64,000 nucleotides of DNA from Burkholderia sp. 4M9327F10 (lineage in GTDB: Bacteria > Pseudomonadota > Gammaproteobacteria > Burkholderiales > Burkholderiaceae). Both the position numbers and the translations under genes were made by a program. Of this stretch, positions 1-9,215 are shown piece by piece. The notes beneath the pieces were generated by a model that did not search any database, was not told where the DNA came from, and was given only the letters and a program-made list of their open reading frames with translations. The stretch spans positions 37,758-101,757 of the forward strand of contig NZ_SCNV01000030.1 in the NCBI RefSeq assembly GCF_005503145.1, read 5' to 3'. Numbering within the stretch: the first letter of the stretch is position 1; each line of letters starts with the position of its first letter.

Positions 1-2
1 TC

Positions 3-947
3 GTGCCGGACGTGCATAACACCGCGGCGAAGCAGTTCGTCTCGGTGATCGAAGGGGACGACCCGACCGGCGCGTGGCTCAAGGTAGCGCCGCATTCACC
101 GGCCTCCGCGCTCGACGGTCCGCCGAAGTTCGTCAACGACGGCCTGTTCACGCCCGATGGCTACGCCGTCAACACGATGGCGCCGCCGTATCAGCCGAGC
201 TTCGTGCCGCCTGCGCCCGGGGGCGATCCGGCGACGGCCGATCTGTCCAATCCGCGCGTGCTGCCGCCGCAGAACTACGCCACCATTGGCGATCGTCTGT
301 CGGATAAGGGTGTGAGTTGGGCGTGGTATGCCGGCGCATGGCAATACGCGATTGACCACAAGGACACGGGCAGCGTGCCCGACTTCCAGTACCACCATCA
401 ACCGTTCAACTACTTCGTCAACTATGCGCCGGGCACCGACGCACGCGGCCAGCATCTGCGCGATGCCGGCGTGGGCGACGACGCGTCGACTAACCGCCTG
501 CTGGCCGATATCGACGCCGGCCGCCTGCCTGCCGTCACGTTCTATAAGCCGCAGGGCAATCTGAATATGCATGCGGGGTACGCGGATGTGGAATCGGGTG
601 ATCGGCATATTGCTGCGGTGATCGATCATTTACAGCGCAGTCCGCAGTGGGCGAATACGGTGGTGATCGTGACCGTTGATGAAAACGGCGGGTGGTGGGA
701 TCCCGTGTCGCCGCCGAAGGGCGACCGCTGGGGACCGGGGTCGCGGATTCCGGCACTGGTGGTGTCGCCGCTCGCCAAGAAGGGCTATGTGGATCACAAC
801 GTGTATGACACCAACTCGATCCTGCGCTTCATTACCCGGGTGCACGGGTTGAAGCCGCTTGATGGCGTGGTGGCGCGCGATCGCGCGTTTGCGCAAAACG
901 GGCTGCCGCCGTTGGGGGATTTGACCAGTACGTTGGCGCTTGCTTGA
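3..947 (+). CDS. Phosphoesterase / acid phosphatase family protein (5' truncated by window edge)
   Basis: This is the C-terminal part (about 314 residues visible) of a secreted-type phosphoesterase of the PF04185 group (acid phosphatase AcpA / phospholipase C relatives), which cleave phosphate esters outside the cytoplasm. The visible part carries DENGGWWDP near residue 226, followed by the downstream GPGSRIPALVVSP and YDTNSILRFI segments typical of the metal-binding half of the family. The reading frame is open to the first base, so the signal peptide and N-terminal metal ligands lie upstream of the window. The GTG at base 3 is not a credible start. A hairpin terminator follows within 65 bp. 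The phospholipase-versus-phosphatase choice cannot be made from this part. Confidence 0.85.
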   Translation: MPDVHNTAAKQFVSVIEGDDPTGAWLKVAPHSPASALDGPPKFVNDGLFTPDGYAVNTMAPPYQPSFVPPAPGGDPATADLSNPRVLPPQNYATIGDRLSDKGVSWAWYAGAWQYAIDHKDTGSVPDFQYHHQPFNYFVNYAPGTDARGQHLRDAGVGDDASTNRLLADIDAGRLPAVTFYKPQGNLNMHAGYADVESGDRHIAAVIDHLQRSPQWANTVVIVTVDENGGWWDPVSPPKGDRWGPGSRIPALVVSPLAKKGYVDHNVYDTNSILRFITRVHGLKPLDGVVARDRAFAQNGLPPLGDLTSTLALA

Positions 948-975
948 TTGCGGATGGTTGATTGATATGTAGCAG

Positions 976-1009
976 CGGTCCCGCCCGGCTTGAATGGCGG
1001 GACCGTTTT
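976..1009 (+). terminator. Rho-independent terminator after the phosphoesterase gene
   Basis: A perfect 10-bp stem (CGGTCCCGCC at 976-985 pairing with GGCGGGACCG at 996-1005) with a 10-nt loop is followed by TTTTG. It lies 29 bp after the phosphoesterase stop and before the convergent DUF4410 gene. Confidence 0.75.
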
Positions 1010-1076
1010 GGTTAACGCAGACGCTGTAAGTAGGCACTCACCTCTTCCGCTACCCGCGCGTGCTCTTGCTGCGGCC

Positions 1077-1763
1077 TCATTGTGCTTTGGCCTTCAACTT
1101 TTCCACCACCGAATCCGAGATCTGCTGCGCGGTGTTTTTGATCATGCTCCTCTGGTCATGCCCGGCCATCACAAACTTCGCGGCGATCACATAGGGGTTG
1201 AGCTTGATGAAGGCGCCAGGCTTGTCCTTGCTGGAGCCTTCTTCAGTGCTCTCGTAGAGCGGTGGCAAGGCTGGGTTGGACAGGTCGTCGAGTGACACTG
1301 CGACCTGGAAATGACTCTGGCCCGCGCCGAGACCTACGATGGCGCGCTTCAAGCGGTTGCCTTCGTCGACGCTTAGAAACACGCCACGCACTTGCCAGCC
1401 GGTGGTGGGCAAGGCTGCGCCGGGAGGGAGCCGGCGTGCGTCGACGCCGGCTTTCATCAGATCGGCGGTGAGGTCATTTGCCATATCCGCGACGATCTCT
1501 TTGGCCTGGGTCTGAGGGTCTTTCGATTGCCGCAGCGGGCCGCCGGGTAGCACGCTGCCCAGGTGTCGGAGCCGGCTGCCGGGGCCGCTGTCCGGTGTGA
1601 CGTCGGCGACGTCGAGGTCGAAGTCGGTCACATAGACGACCGGCGCCGGAGTTGGAAACGGCGGTGGGTCGGCTGCGTAGCCTGAGGTGCCGACGAGGCC
1701 GGCCGCCGTCAACATAACGAGCCACGCCGCTGCAACGGCGGGGGGCATCCATCTACGCGCCAT
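1077..1763 (-). CDS. DUF4410 domain-containing exported protein
   Basis: A protein of 228 residues with an N-terminal hydrophobic segment (about 8-30) ending in a likely signal cleavage region near GYAAD, so it is probably periplasmic. The body matches the DUF4410 pattern as I recall it: a VVYVTDFDL-type opening strand, a central block that mentions removal from a metabolic 'GVFLSVDEGNRLKRAIVGLGAGQ' type motif, then a C-terminal helix ending in Lys-rich residues. The GLGAGQSHFQV segment is typical of DUF4410 proteins, whose function is not established. The gene stands alone, converging on the phosphoesterase gene. Confidence 0.7.
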   Translation of the reverse strand: MARRWMPPAVAAAWLVMLTAAGLVGTSGYAADPPPFPTPAPVVYVTDFDLDVADVTPDSGPGSRLRHLGSVLPGGPLRQSKDPQTQAKEIVADMANDLTADLMKAGVDARRLPPGAALPTTGWQVRGVFLSVDEGNRLKRAIVGLGAGQSHFQVAVSLDDLSNPALPPLYESTEEGSSKDKPGAFIKLNPYVIAAKFVMAGHDQRSMIKNTAQQISDSVVEKLKAKAQ

Positions 1764-2178
1764 GAGGCGCCTCCGTGGTCGTGGTATCGACGCCGCTATC
1801 CTACAGGGCTGGGGCGGCGAGCTACGCTATTGGCTAATGGCTCATCGACTTCCTGTTCGCCCTCGATCGGCTGCGGATTCAAGCGGCCGATGCAACGATT
1901 TGACCAAATCGATCAGCAGTGTAGTTCAAGGGATGGGTATCGGCCGTGCCTTTGGATGGAACATGGCAAGCCGAAGAGTCTTGAGCCCAGCGTCTTTGGC
2001 GTACTTCAGGCAGATGACACTGCCAGGACCTTACCCCTGAAGAGGGTCTCGTGATGGCCGTTACGCAAAAAGCGCCTCGTGCCAGCACGTTCGGCGACAC
2101 CATTACCGCTCCGAAATGTCCGCGCGGCTCAATGCGCGCAAAGTGATCACTCTCGCGGCGAGTCACATTGAGCCGCTG
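1764..2178. other. Intergenic stretch with no recognised feature
   Basis: About 415 bp between the DUF4410 start and the amidase stop. Short open frames here have no recognisable domain or ribosome binding site. I see no hairpin with a T-run and no repeat. It should contain the DUF4410 promoter. Confidence 0.5.
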
Positions 2179-3633
2179 TCACTCCGACCGGCGCCCCGCC
2201 CACAGCATCGGTCGGCGATTGGCCCACGGCCGGGCCTGCTCGAGTTGCCCGGCGAGTCGCAGCAACGTATCTTCCCGGCCGAATCCTGCTGCGAACTGCA
2301 CGCCGATCGGCAAACCGGTTGCAGGGTGCATTTCAAGCGGCACGGACATGGCAGGTACGCCGGCGACGTTGAAGGGCGGCGTGAACGGCGAATGTCGAAA
2401 GACCCGCTGCGTCCATTCGAAACCATTCATCGATTCGGCTCCGGCGCCATAGGCGCCGATAACGGGCGGCATCTGCGGCAGCGTCGGCGTGAGCAACAAG
2501 TCGATATCTTCAAACCACGCCCCGACAGACCGCGTAACCAGGTTGCGCATCGCCAGTGCCGCCGCAAACCCAGAGGCTTTTTCCTCCTCGCCGTATCGGA
2601 AGCAGGCCAACGTGGCTGGCTCGAGCGTCGTGTCGTCAACCGGCCGGCCGGTTGCGGCTGCGAGGCCCTCGATCCAGCCGACGAGCGTGGCAGTCCAGAT
2701 GGTCGCGTTCATCTGCACGAAGGCGTCCCACGATACGCCGAGCGTCGGGTGGAGGTCGATGATGGTATGGCCGAGCGATTCCAGAAGACGCGCGGTCGAT
2801 GACGTCGCTGCCGCGATAACCGGATCGGTATGTTCCCCATTCCAGGGATCAAGCAGCAGGCCGATCTTTAACTTGCCGGGCTCGCGGATCACTTCGGAAA
2901 GGAAGCTTCGTTCGGGCGCGGCAGTGACATATGGCTCGCCAACCGCGTGGCTCTGGATCGCATCGAGCAACGCTGCGCTGTCCCGCACGCTGCGGCTCAC
3001 GCCCAATTGCACACCGAAACCCGCGAATACTTCGTCAAGCCAAGGCCCGTTCGAGCTGCGCCCGCGCGTCGGTTTGAGCCCGAACAGGCCATTGTAGGCG
3101 GCGGGCACGCGAATCGAGCCTGCCGCATCCGTCGCATGAGCGAGCGGGACGATGCCTGCCGCAACCGCCGCCGCCGCACCGCCGCTGGAACCGCCTGCAC
3201 TCAACTCCGGCAGCCACGGGTTACGGGTCGCGCCTTGCAGCGTGGACTCCGTGGTCGTACTGAAAGCCATCTCTGGCGTGGCTGTGCGTCCTATTGTGAC
3301 CAGCCCCGCAGCGCGAAAGCGCGACATCAACAACGAGTCCTCGGCAGCGACAACGCCTTGCGCGAGCCGGCTTCCCAGTTCCAGTTTCTTGCCTTGCATG
3401 CTGAGCGCAAGATCCTTGATCAGAAACGGCACACCCGCCAGCGGGCCGCCCCGGGAATTTGCGTTGCCGCTTTCGGAAGCGGGCCAGCTTTCGATAACCG
3501 CGTTGATCTCCGGGTTAACGACTGCGATGGCCTCACGCGCGAGTTCGACAAGCTCGGCCGACGTGACCTCGCCGTTTGCGACCAACTCCGCAAGTCCAAT
3601 CGCGTCGTAATCCGTGTATTCGCTCAGTTTCAT
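2179..3633 (-). CDS. Amidase signature family hydrolase
   Basis: A 484-residue amidase-signature enzyme, hydrolysing an amide bond with a Ser-cisSer-Lys triad. Lys73 lies in FLIKDLA, the Ser-rich loop GGSSGG is at about 147-152, and the nucleophile Ser173 is in DAAGSIRVPA. Length is normal for the family, which includes 6-aminohexanoate-cyclic-dimer hydrolase-like and AtzF/GatA-like members; the substrate is unknown. The open frame extends far upstream, but the start at 3633 is chosen because GGAGG precedes that ATG and because the family N-terminus begins there. It is transcribed divergently from a LysR regulator 141 bp away, a common arrangement for regulator and target. Confidence 0.9.
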   Translation of the reverse strand: MKLSEYTDYDAIGLAELVANGEVTSAELVELAREAIAVVNPEINAVIESWPASESGNANSRGGPLAGVPFLIKDLALSMQGKKLELGSRLAQGVVAAEDSLLMSRFRAAGLVTIGRTATPEMAFSTTTESTLQGATRNPWLPELSAGGSSGGAAAAVAAGIVPLAHATDAAGSIRVPAAYNGLFGLKPTRGRSSNGPWLDEVFAGFGVQLGVSRSVRDSAALLDAIQSHAVGEPYVTAAPERSFLSEVIREPGKLKIGLLLDPWNGEHTDPVIAAATSSTARLLESLGHTIIDLHPTLGVSWDAFVQMNATIWTATLVGWIEGLAAATGRPVDDTTLEPATLACFRYGEEEKASGFAAALAMRNLVTRSVGAWFEDIDLLLTPTLPQMPPVIGAYGAGAESMNGFEWTQRVFRHSPFTPPFNVAGVPAMSVPLEMHPATGLPIGVQFAAGFGREDTLLRLAGQLEQARPWANRRPMLWAGRRSE

Positions 3634-3774
3634 ATTTCCTCCGTATTGGTGAAGGAAACGATAAGGCAGACTTCTCAAGGTGATTAGTCTGCGTTCGTGA
3701 CAAGGATTGAGCCACGGATGGGACAATGTCACCGCAATGCAACTCAACATTTTTGAGCGGGTACGCGAGTTCCG

Positions 3775-4683
3775 ATGACCAGAGATCTCAACGACACACT
3801 CGTTTTTGTTTGCGTCGTGCAGGCAGGCAGCTTCACGGCGGCGGCGAACGCCCTGCAGATTCCGAAGACGACTGTGAGCAGGCGCGTTCGGCAGCTGGAG
3901 GCGCACCTGGGCGTGGCCCTGTTGCACAGAACGACGCGAAAGCTGCGCCTGACAGAAGCAGGCGCGGCATATTTTGAGCGCTGCAACGGCATCGCCCGGC
4001 AACTCGACGATGCGGAAAACGCCGTTCAGCAGATTCGCGGAACACCCGGCGGCTGGCTGCGCGTGACGCTGCCGTATTCGTTTGGCGCGACGTGGATCGC
4101 GCCGTTGATAGCCGGCTTCTGCTCGCGCTATCCCAAGGTGCGCGTCGATATCGTCGCGACGCATGTGCCACTCGATCTGATCGGAGAGAACGTGGATGTC
4201 GCCCTGCGCCTCGGCGCGCTTACCGATTCGAGTCTGGTGGCGCGGCGGCTTGGCAGCTTTTCGACGTCGGTTTATGCGAGCCCTGCGTATATCGACAGGC
4301 ATGGCGCGCCCGAGAGTCCAGAGGATTTGCATCGTCATCCGGCGCTCGCGCTGCATCAGGCGCGTACCGACAGCGGCTATGCGTGGCCGTTGCGCAAGGC
4401 GGGGCGTAAGGCCAAACGCTACGGGCTGGATCCGGTGATCGTTGCAAGCGATCCGGTGTTGCTTGTGGACGCGGCGCGTGCCGGCAATGGCTTGTTGTTG
4501 GCGATGGATGCGAGCATGGCCTCGGAAGTTGCAGCGGGGCGTCTGTGCAGGGTACTACCCGAATGGATCGGTCCACAGCAGGATCTCAATGCGCTATTTC
4601 CGAAGGAGCGGGTGCCGTTGCCGAAGCTGCGAGCGTTCCTGGACTACCTGAAGGCTCAATTGCGCTTTACGCATACGATCTGA
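3775..4683 (+). CDS. LysR family transcriptional regulator
   Basis: A 302-residue LysR regulator. The N-terminal winged helix-turn-helix (residues about 5-63, with SFTAAANALQIPKTTVSRRVRQLE) binds DNA, and the rest is a periplasmic-binding-protein-like effector domain. The wording SFTAAANAL..TTVSRRVRQLEAHLG and the later GENVDVALRLG are typical of the large CrgA-like subgroup. It diverges from the amidase gene, so the amidase is the likeliest target, with an operator expected in 3634-3774. Confidence 0.9.
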   Translation: MTRDLNDTLVFVCVVQAGSFTAAANALQIPKTTVSRRVRQLEAHLGVALLHRTTRKLRLTEAGAAYFERCNGIARQLDDAENAVQQIRGTPGGWLRVTLPYSFGATWIAPLIAGFCSRYPKVRVDIVATHVPLDLIGENVDVALRLGALTDSSLVARRLGSFSTSVYASPAYIDRHGAPESPEDLHRHPALALHQARTDSGYAWPLRKAGRKAKRYGLDPVIVASDPVLLVDAARAGNGLLLAMDASMASEVAAGRLCRVLPEWIGPQQDLNALFPKERVPLPKLRAFLDYLKAQLRFTHTI

Positions 4684-4755
4684 CCGGATACAGGTATCGT
4701 CGTCCGAGTACCGCCCGACGCGTCCGGCTGCACACCACCCTCAACGCTCTTGCGT

Positions 4756-5781
4756 TCACTCGAACGCAGCTTTGAGAAATGCCGCGACTTCGGCAGGCGA
4801 CTGCGCCTGTGCCTCCGGGTCGCCGCCCAAAGTGATGCCCGTGGTCAAGCAACGCTTCGACTCAGCCACGGCGGAAGCGCCAGAGAGCGTCTGGCCATCT
4901 CGAACCATTGTGAACGTTCTGCTATCGAGATCATAGGAGCCGTGGCATTCCCGCGCACTGGTTGCAAGCGGTATTGAATGCAGAAGTGTCGGTCTGTCGA
5001 AACCATGCCAGGCATCCGGATACTCTTTCAGCGTGATCTGTGTGCCTTTCGAACGCAGCGTGTCAGCATAGGCAATACAAGGCGCCGCCGGCGTATAGTT
5101 GTCCTTACCGCCAACCAGCATCAGGACGGGAGAACCGTCAATATGCGCTGATTCATAAGAGATGCCGCAGGACGGATAGAAAGCGACGTGGGCAGCAAAT
5201 CGCAGATCGCCCTCCGTCGCGGCCAGACGGAAGGGTTCCAATGACGAATAAAGCGCCGCAACACCGCCGCGCGAAAAGCCCATGACCGCGATCCGGCCTT
5301 TGTCGATACGAGGATCGGTCGCCAGCAAACGCAAGGCGGCGTAGGCATCGGCGATGCCGGCGGCCATCGAAAGCTGAGTCTGGTCTTTTTCAGTGTTCCT
5401 GAGTCCGCGCCCGGTAAAGCTGTCGACAACAAAGCTGGCATAACCTAGCGCATTCATGCGCCGGGCCCAAACCCGTTCGCCTGGATTCACGCCGCTACTT
5501 CCATGCAGGATGATCACGGCGGGTACGGCGTGTGGCCCATTGCTGGGCATGCTCAAGTCTCCGGTAATGACTGCCTTTTCGCTGCTGGCGTAGTGCGAGA
5601 GATAGTCTCCGGCACTCCTGGGCGTAACCGACGCGAACGTTATGATTCCGCTACGGCCGTCGTCGAGGGAGGTCGTGATTGAAGAGCTAACGGTGGCAGG
5701 CGAGCTACAAGCCGCCATCACACTGGCGGCGACAACTAACAACAGGCTTCGTGTGGCGTGACGAACAATTCTTGTATTCAT
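4756..5781 (-). CDS. Dienelactone hydrolase family lipoprotein
   Basis: A 341-residue alpha/beta hydrolase of the dienelactone hydrolase type. Its nucleophile elbow GFSRGG is near residue 169 and the likely catalytic His is in DAWHGFDRP. The N-terminus has a hydrophobic stretch and a lipobox VMAAC with Cys25, so it is probably a lipid-anchored periplasmic enzyme. The start at 5781 was chosen because it places the signal peptide correctly; longer in-frame starts up to 5871 would put about 30 extra residues before it. The ribosome binding site is weak. Substrate unknown; neighbours give no clue. Confidence 0.8.
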   Translation of the reverse strand: MNTRIVRHATRSLLLVVAASVMAACSSPATVSSSITTSLDDGRSGIITFASVTPRSAGDYLSHYASSEKAVITGDLSMPSNGPHAVPAVIILHGSSGVNPGERVWARRMNALGYASFVVDSFTGRGLRNTEKDQTQLSMAAGIADAYAALRLLATDPRIDKGRIAVMGFSRGGVAALYSSLEPFRLAATEGDLRFAAHVAFYPSCGISYESAHIDGSPVLMLVGGKDNYTPAAPCIAYADTLRSKGTQITLKEYPDAWHGFDRPTLLHSIPLATSARECHGSYDLDSRTFTMVRDGQTLSGASAVAESKRCLTTGITLGGDPEAQAQSPAEVAAFLKAAFE

Positions 5782-5937
5782 TGTTAGCGCGTTCCGTGGT
5801 TTCGAAGCTAGGCACCTCAAGCCGCAACTCATGCAGAATCTGGCACTCATGTGTCGGGCCGGCACCGTCACCCTCGATCAACGGGTCCACACCGGATTGT
5901 AGCCAAAGTTGACGATCCACCGATGAAGCAGACCACG

Positions 5938-6519
5938 TCAAACCAGATCCTTCACCAACGCCGCCCGCACCCGCGCCTCAATAACCTGCGTAGGCACCGG
6001 ATAACCCGGATGATCGCAGCCGATCTCCAAAGCCGCCCCGTCACGCAACCGCGCCTTCATCGCCGGCGTAAGCTCAAAACGCACGAAGTGCACCGCCGAA
6101 GTCTTCTGCTCGTTATCCCGCTCCAGATCCTCATCGGCAATCGCATAAACCGGCGGCTCGCCCTCCACCTGTAGAAACACCTGATCCTCGATACCAATCA
6201 GCCGCGCCAGCGCAGCCTGCCGCTCGATTTCATTCTCATATTCGATCTGCATGGTCGCCTTCAGGTTGCTGCCGTCCGGCACCAACGGCAGATAAGCATT
6301 CAGTTCACCCTGGATACCATCCTCGTCGAAAATCTTCTCGATATGCAGCATCTCCTGGATCTGATACCGGATCGTGGTTTCGTCTTCGAACAGGAACGTG
6401 ACGTGATTGCCGAGCGGCACGGTGCGATCTTTCTTGTGCTCGATCACCTGGGCGCGCATGGCAATGCGTGACTTCGAATAATTTTCGAGCGACAGCAGCG
6501 AGTTGCGGGCGATGCTCAT
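5938..6519 (-). CDS. DUF3501 family protein
   Basis: A 193-residue cytoplasmic protein matching DUF3501 (opening with RNSLLSLENYSKSR and containing HVTFLFEDETTIRYQIQEML). Function is not established. It lies 29 bp downstream of the Fe-S oxidoreductase gene on the same strand. DUF3501 genes are commonly found with rubrerythrin and this oxidoreductase, which points to a shared role in peroxide or oxygen defence. The C-terminal part has HFVRFELTPAMKARLRDGA, a strongly conserved-looking block. No membrane segments are seen. Confidence 0.85.
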   Translation of the reverse strand: MSIARNSLLSLENYSKSRIAMRAQVIEHKKDRTVPLGNHVTFLFEDETTIRYQIQEMLHIEKIFDEDGIQGELNAYLPLVPDGSNLKATMQIEYENEIERQAALARLIGIEDQVFLQVEGEPPVYAIADEDLERDNEQKTSAVHFVRFELTPAMKARLRDGAALEIGCDHPGYPVPTQVIEARVRAALVKDLV

Positions 6520-6548
6520 CTCGGTGTCCTTCAGTCAGTGGTGGGTTA

Positions 6549-7886
6549 TCAGAGGCCGTACGCCTTGCGCAGCAGCGTGAGCGGATGCGCGAGTTGTCCT
6601 TTCGACAAGCCGCTTTCGTCGAACCCCTGTTCGATATGATGGCCGGCCAGTTGGCAGTCCGACGAAATGTAGTCGGGATGCGGCTGGGCCATCGCCTTGA
6701 AAACCGGCGTGCCGATCTGCATCGCCGTGCGGTGAAATTCCTTTTTGATGCCAAATAAGCCGGCATGTCCTGAACAACGCTCGACGACCGTGACCTGCGT
6801 ATCGGGCACCAGCGCCAACGTCTCGGAGGTTTTACGGCCGATATTCTGCACCCGCGCATGGCAAGGCACGTGATACGAGACTTTACCGAGGGCAGTCTTG
6901 AAGTCGGTTTTCAGCAAGCCGTCGCGATGGCGCGACACGAAGTATTCGAAAGGATCCCAAAACGCCTCGCTGACGGCGCGTACATCGGCATCGTCGGGGA
7001 ACATCAGCGGCAGTTCCTGCTTGTGCATCAGCACGCAACTCGGAATCGCACCAATGATCGCGTAGCCCTCACGGGCATATTTCGCAAGCACCGGCACATT
7101 CTTTTCCTTCTTGGCGGCAACACCCTGCAAATTGCCCTGTTCGAGCAGGGGCATACCACAGCACACTTCGCTCTTCACCAGTTCGTAGGGAATGTCGTTG
7201 TGAGCGAGCACGGCGAGCAGATCGTGACCGATCCCCGGCTCGTTGAAATTCACATAACAGGTGGCGTAAATCGCCACCTTGCCCGGCGTGCGCTCGCCGT
7301 CGCGCACCGGCGCGGTTGGGGATTTTTTTGCGGCACGGCGAAATTTTTTCGTTGCGAAGTCGGGCAGCCATGCGTTTCTGTCGACGCCGAGCGCGTTCTC
7401 CATCACGCCACGCGCCGTCGCGTTGTGATTCACTGCGTTGACCGTCTGCGTAACCACCGGAATGCCCGCGAAGTGGCCAAGCGCGTCGGTGTTGAAGAGA
7501 AGCTTGTCGCGCAGCTTGAAGTCGCCGTGTTTGTAGCTGACGGCCTTGCCGCGTAGCATCAGGTGCGGAAAATCGACGTTCCACGGATGCGGCGGCACGT
7601 ACGGACACTTGGTCATGTAACACAGGTCGCACAAATAACACTGATCGACGACCTTGCCGAATTCGGCTTTGTCGACCTCGTGCGCTTCACCGGTCTCGGT
7701 GGCATCGACCAGGTCGAACAATGTCGGGAACGCGCCGCACAGCGAAACGCAGCGGCGACAACCCGCACAGATATCGAAGACGCGCGCCAGTTCCTGGTCA
7801 AGCGCCTCCTGATCGTAGAACGTGTCCGAAAGCCAATCGAGCGGATGCCGGGTGGGCGCCTCGAGGCTGCCTTCTTTGTGGGGCAT
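6549..7886 (-). CDS. (Fe-S)-binding oxidoreductase, HdrD/GlpC-like
   Basis: A 445-residue protein with two N-terminal 4Fe-4S cluster motifs (Cys 40, 43, 46, 50 and Cys 83, 86, 89, 94) and two downstream cysteine-rich modules of the CCG family: EVCCGMPLLEQ, and a second, divergent CSGHAG module. This is the architecture of GlpC and HdrD subunits, which pass electrons from a quinone- or flavin-linked partner. The start at 7886 is chosen for an AGGAG nine bases upstream; an earlier in-frame start at 7955 lacks one. It lies between the rubrerythrin and DUF3501 genes, so it may feed electrons to rubrerythrin. The electron donor is unknown. Confidence 0.88.
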   Translation of the reverse strand: MPHKEGSLEAPTRHPLDWLSDTFYDQEALDQELARVFDICAGCRRCVSLCGAFPTLFDLVDATETGEAHEVDKAEFGKVVDQCYLCDLCYMTKCPYVPPHPWNVDFPHLMLRGKAVSYKHGDFKLRDKLLFNTDALGHFAGIPVVTQTVNAVNHNATARGVMENALGVDRNAWLPDFATKKFRRAAKKSPTAPVRDGERTPGKVAIYATCYVNFNEPGIGHDLLAVLAHNDIPYELVKSEVCCGMPLLEQGNLQGVAAKKEKNVPVLAKYAREGYAIIGAIPSCVLMHKQELPLMFPDDADVRAVSEAFWDPFEYFVSRHRDGLLKTDFKTALGKVSYHVPCHARVQNIGRKTSETLALVPDTQVTVVERCSGHAGLFGIKKEFHRTAMQIGTPVFKAMAQPHPDYISSDCQLAGHHIEQGFDESGLSKGQLAHPLTLLRKAYGL

Positions 7887-8010
7887 GGAGTCAGGCTCCT
7901 TGCATGCTTTTGTGCTTTTCTCGTCAGGCAGAGCAACCCGCACATGAGGACGCACAAACGCGTCGCCGATACCCCGGCTGTCGCGCTGCGCCGCACCATG
8001 CGCTGCTCCG

Positions 8011-8050
8011 ACACAAACGGGAGCCTGCGGACCTTTGCCGCAAGCTCCCG
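8011..8050 (-). terminator. Hairpin terminator between rubrerythrin and the Fe-S oxidoreductase gene
   Basis: On the minus strand a 13-bp stem with one G-T wobble (arms 8050-8038 and 8030-8018, 7-nt loop) is followed by TTTGTGT. It lies 55 bp after the rubrerythrin stop and before the oxidoreductase start, so it may end or attenuate transcription into the downstream genes. Confidence 0.6.
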
Positions 8051-8104
8051 TCGTCTTCTCAGACTATTTCAGTGTAGCCGCTCTTCACGCCACTGCAAAC
8101 GGCG

Positions 8105-8527
8105 TCAGTCGACCAGTCCTTCGAGCGCCTTCGTGTAGCGGTTCGCGTGGCTACGCTCAGCTTTGGCGAGCGTTTCGAACCAGTTGGCGATTTCGTCGAA
8201 TCCCTCTTCGCGAGCGGATTTGGCCATGCCCGGATACATATCCGTGTATTCATGGGTTTCGCCGGCAATCGCCGCCTGCAGGTTTTGCCGCGACGAGCCA
8301 AACGGCAGTCCAGTGGCCGGGTCGCCTACCGCTTCGAGATATTCGAGGTGGCCGTGTGCATGGCCCGTTTCGCCTTCGGCGGTCGAGCGGAACAGCGCCG
8401 CGACATCGTTCTGGCCCTCAACGTCGGCCTTGGCTGCGAAATACAGATAACGGCGATTCGCCTGCGATTCGCCGGCAAACGCTGCCTTCAGATTCTCCTC
8501 GGTCTTCGAACCCTTGAGTTGCGACAT
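8105..8527 (-). CDS. Rubrerythrin family protein (ferritin-like domain only)
   Basis: A 140-residue four-helix di-iron protein with the rubrerythrin signature TEENLKAAFAGESQANRRYLYFA and a later GETHEYTDMYP segment supplying metal-binding Glu and His residues. It probably reduces hydrogen peroxide in the cytoplasm. The usual C-terminal rubredoxin domain with its CPxCG pairs is missing, so electrons must come from another protein; the Fe-S oxidoreductase downstream is the obvious candidate. The start at 8527 is set by GGAGG six bases upstream rather than the in-frame ATG at 8539. Confidence 0.9.
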   Translation of the reverse strand: MSQLKGSKTEENLKAAFAGESQANRRYLYFAAKADVEGQNDVAALFRSTAEGETGHAHGHLEYLEAVGDPATGLPFGSSRQNLQAAIAGETHEYTDMYPGMAKSAREEGFDEIANWFETLAKAERSHANRYTKALEGLVD

Positions 8528-8758
8528 CTGAACCTCCATGCAAGCCTGTAATGTGGGGGCGCGCGATGGGGGACGAAATCGTCCGCAGAACTACCGGCGC
8601 AGACGCGCGTCGCTGCACCGCAACGTTAAATCTAGAAGCTGTGCGAGACCTTCCCAATTGTGTTTTTCAATGCCGGCGATAGTCGTTTGCCTTGCATAAC
8701 TCGATGCGCGGCCTAGACTGATAAGGCGAAACTTCGCACTCTGTGTAACGGAACTGAC

Positions 8759-9118
8759 ATGCGCCTGACGATTCTGATCAACGGTTCCGATCCCACCGTC
8801 AATCACGACTACGCTGTGCTGTGGCTCGATACCGATGAGCATCGGTGGTCGAGGGAAGCGCATCAAGGGATCGATCTCCCCCCGTGGGGCGAGCTCCACG
8901 ACGCGGACGGCGTCACCACCCTGTGCGCGCCCAGCGCCGACGCGCCGCTGTGCACCTTGCGCGGCCTGCATGTGGACCGCAAGCAGCGCGTCAGCTCGGC
9001 GGAAGGTTCGGCCGCGTGGACGTGCGTGCCGGCACATGCACCTGCAACCGGTTACTGGCGGCTGCAGGCTGTCGACCGTCAGCCGGTTCATGCGGAACAC
9101 CGCGTCTTCGATAACTAG
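8759..9118 (+). CDS. Conserved hypothetical protein, probably DUF3564 type
   Basis: A 119-residue soluble protein starting MRLTILINGSDP. It lacks a signal peptide or membrane segment. From memory it resembles DUF3564, a small family found mainly in Burkholderia-group bacteria and of unknown function; this is recognition, not a search. It is transcribed away from rubrerythrin with 231 bp between the two starts, so the two promoters share that space. It has several Trp residues (WLDT, HRWSREAHQ, YWRLQAV) that look conserved. Confidence 0.65.
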   Translation: MRLTILINGSDPTVNHDYAVLWLDTDEHRWSREAHQGIDLPPWGELHDADGVTTLCAPSADAPLCTLRGLHVDRKQRVSSAEGSAAWTCVPAHAPATGYWRLQAVDRQPVHAEHRVFDN

Positions 9119-9215
9119 CCGCGAAGCTGGGGCGCTATTGCGCCCCATTGCTCAACACCCGCTTCGGGCTTCGGACTTGGGCTTCAGGTCTCGCACAAGG
9201 AGTACGCGCGAGGCG

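Noticed and set aside
2179..4356. A 725-residue amidase reading from 4356.
   Set aside because: The extra N-terminal region overlaps the LysR gene on the other strand and lacks amidase features. The start at 3633 has GGAGG and the family N-terminus.
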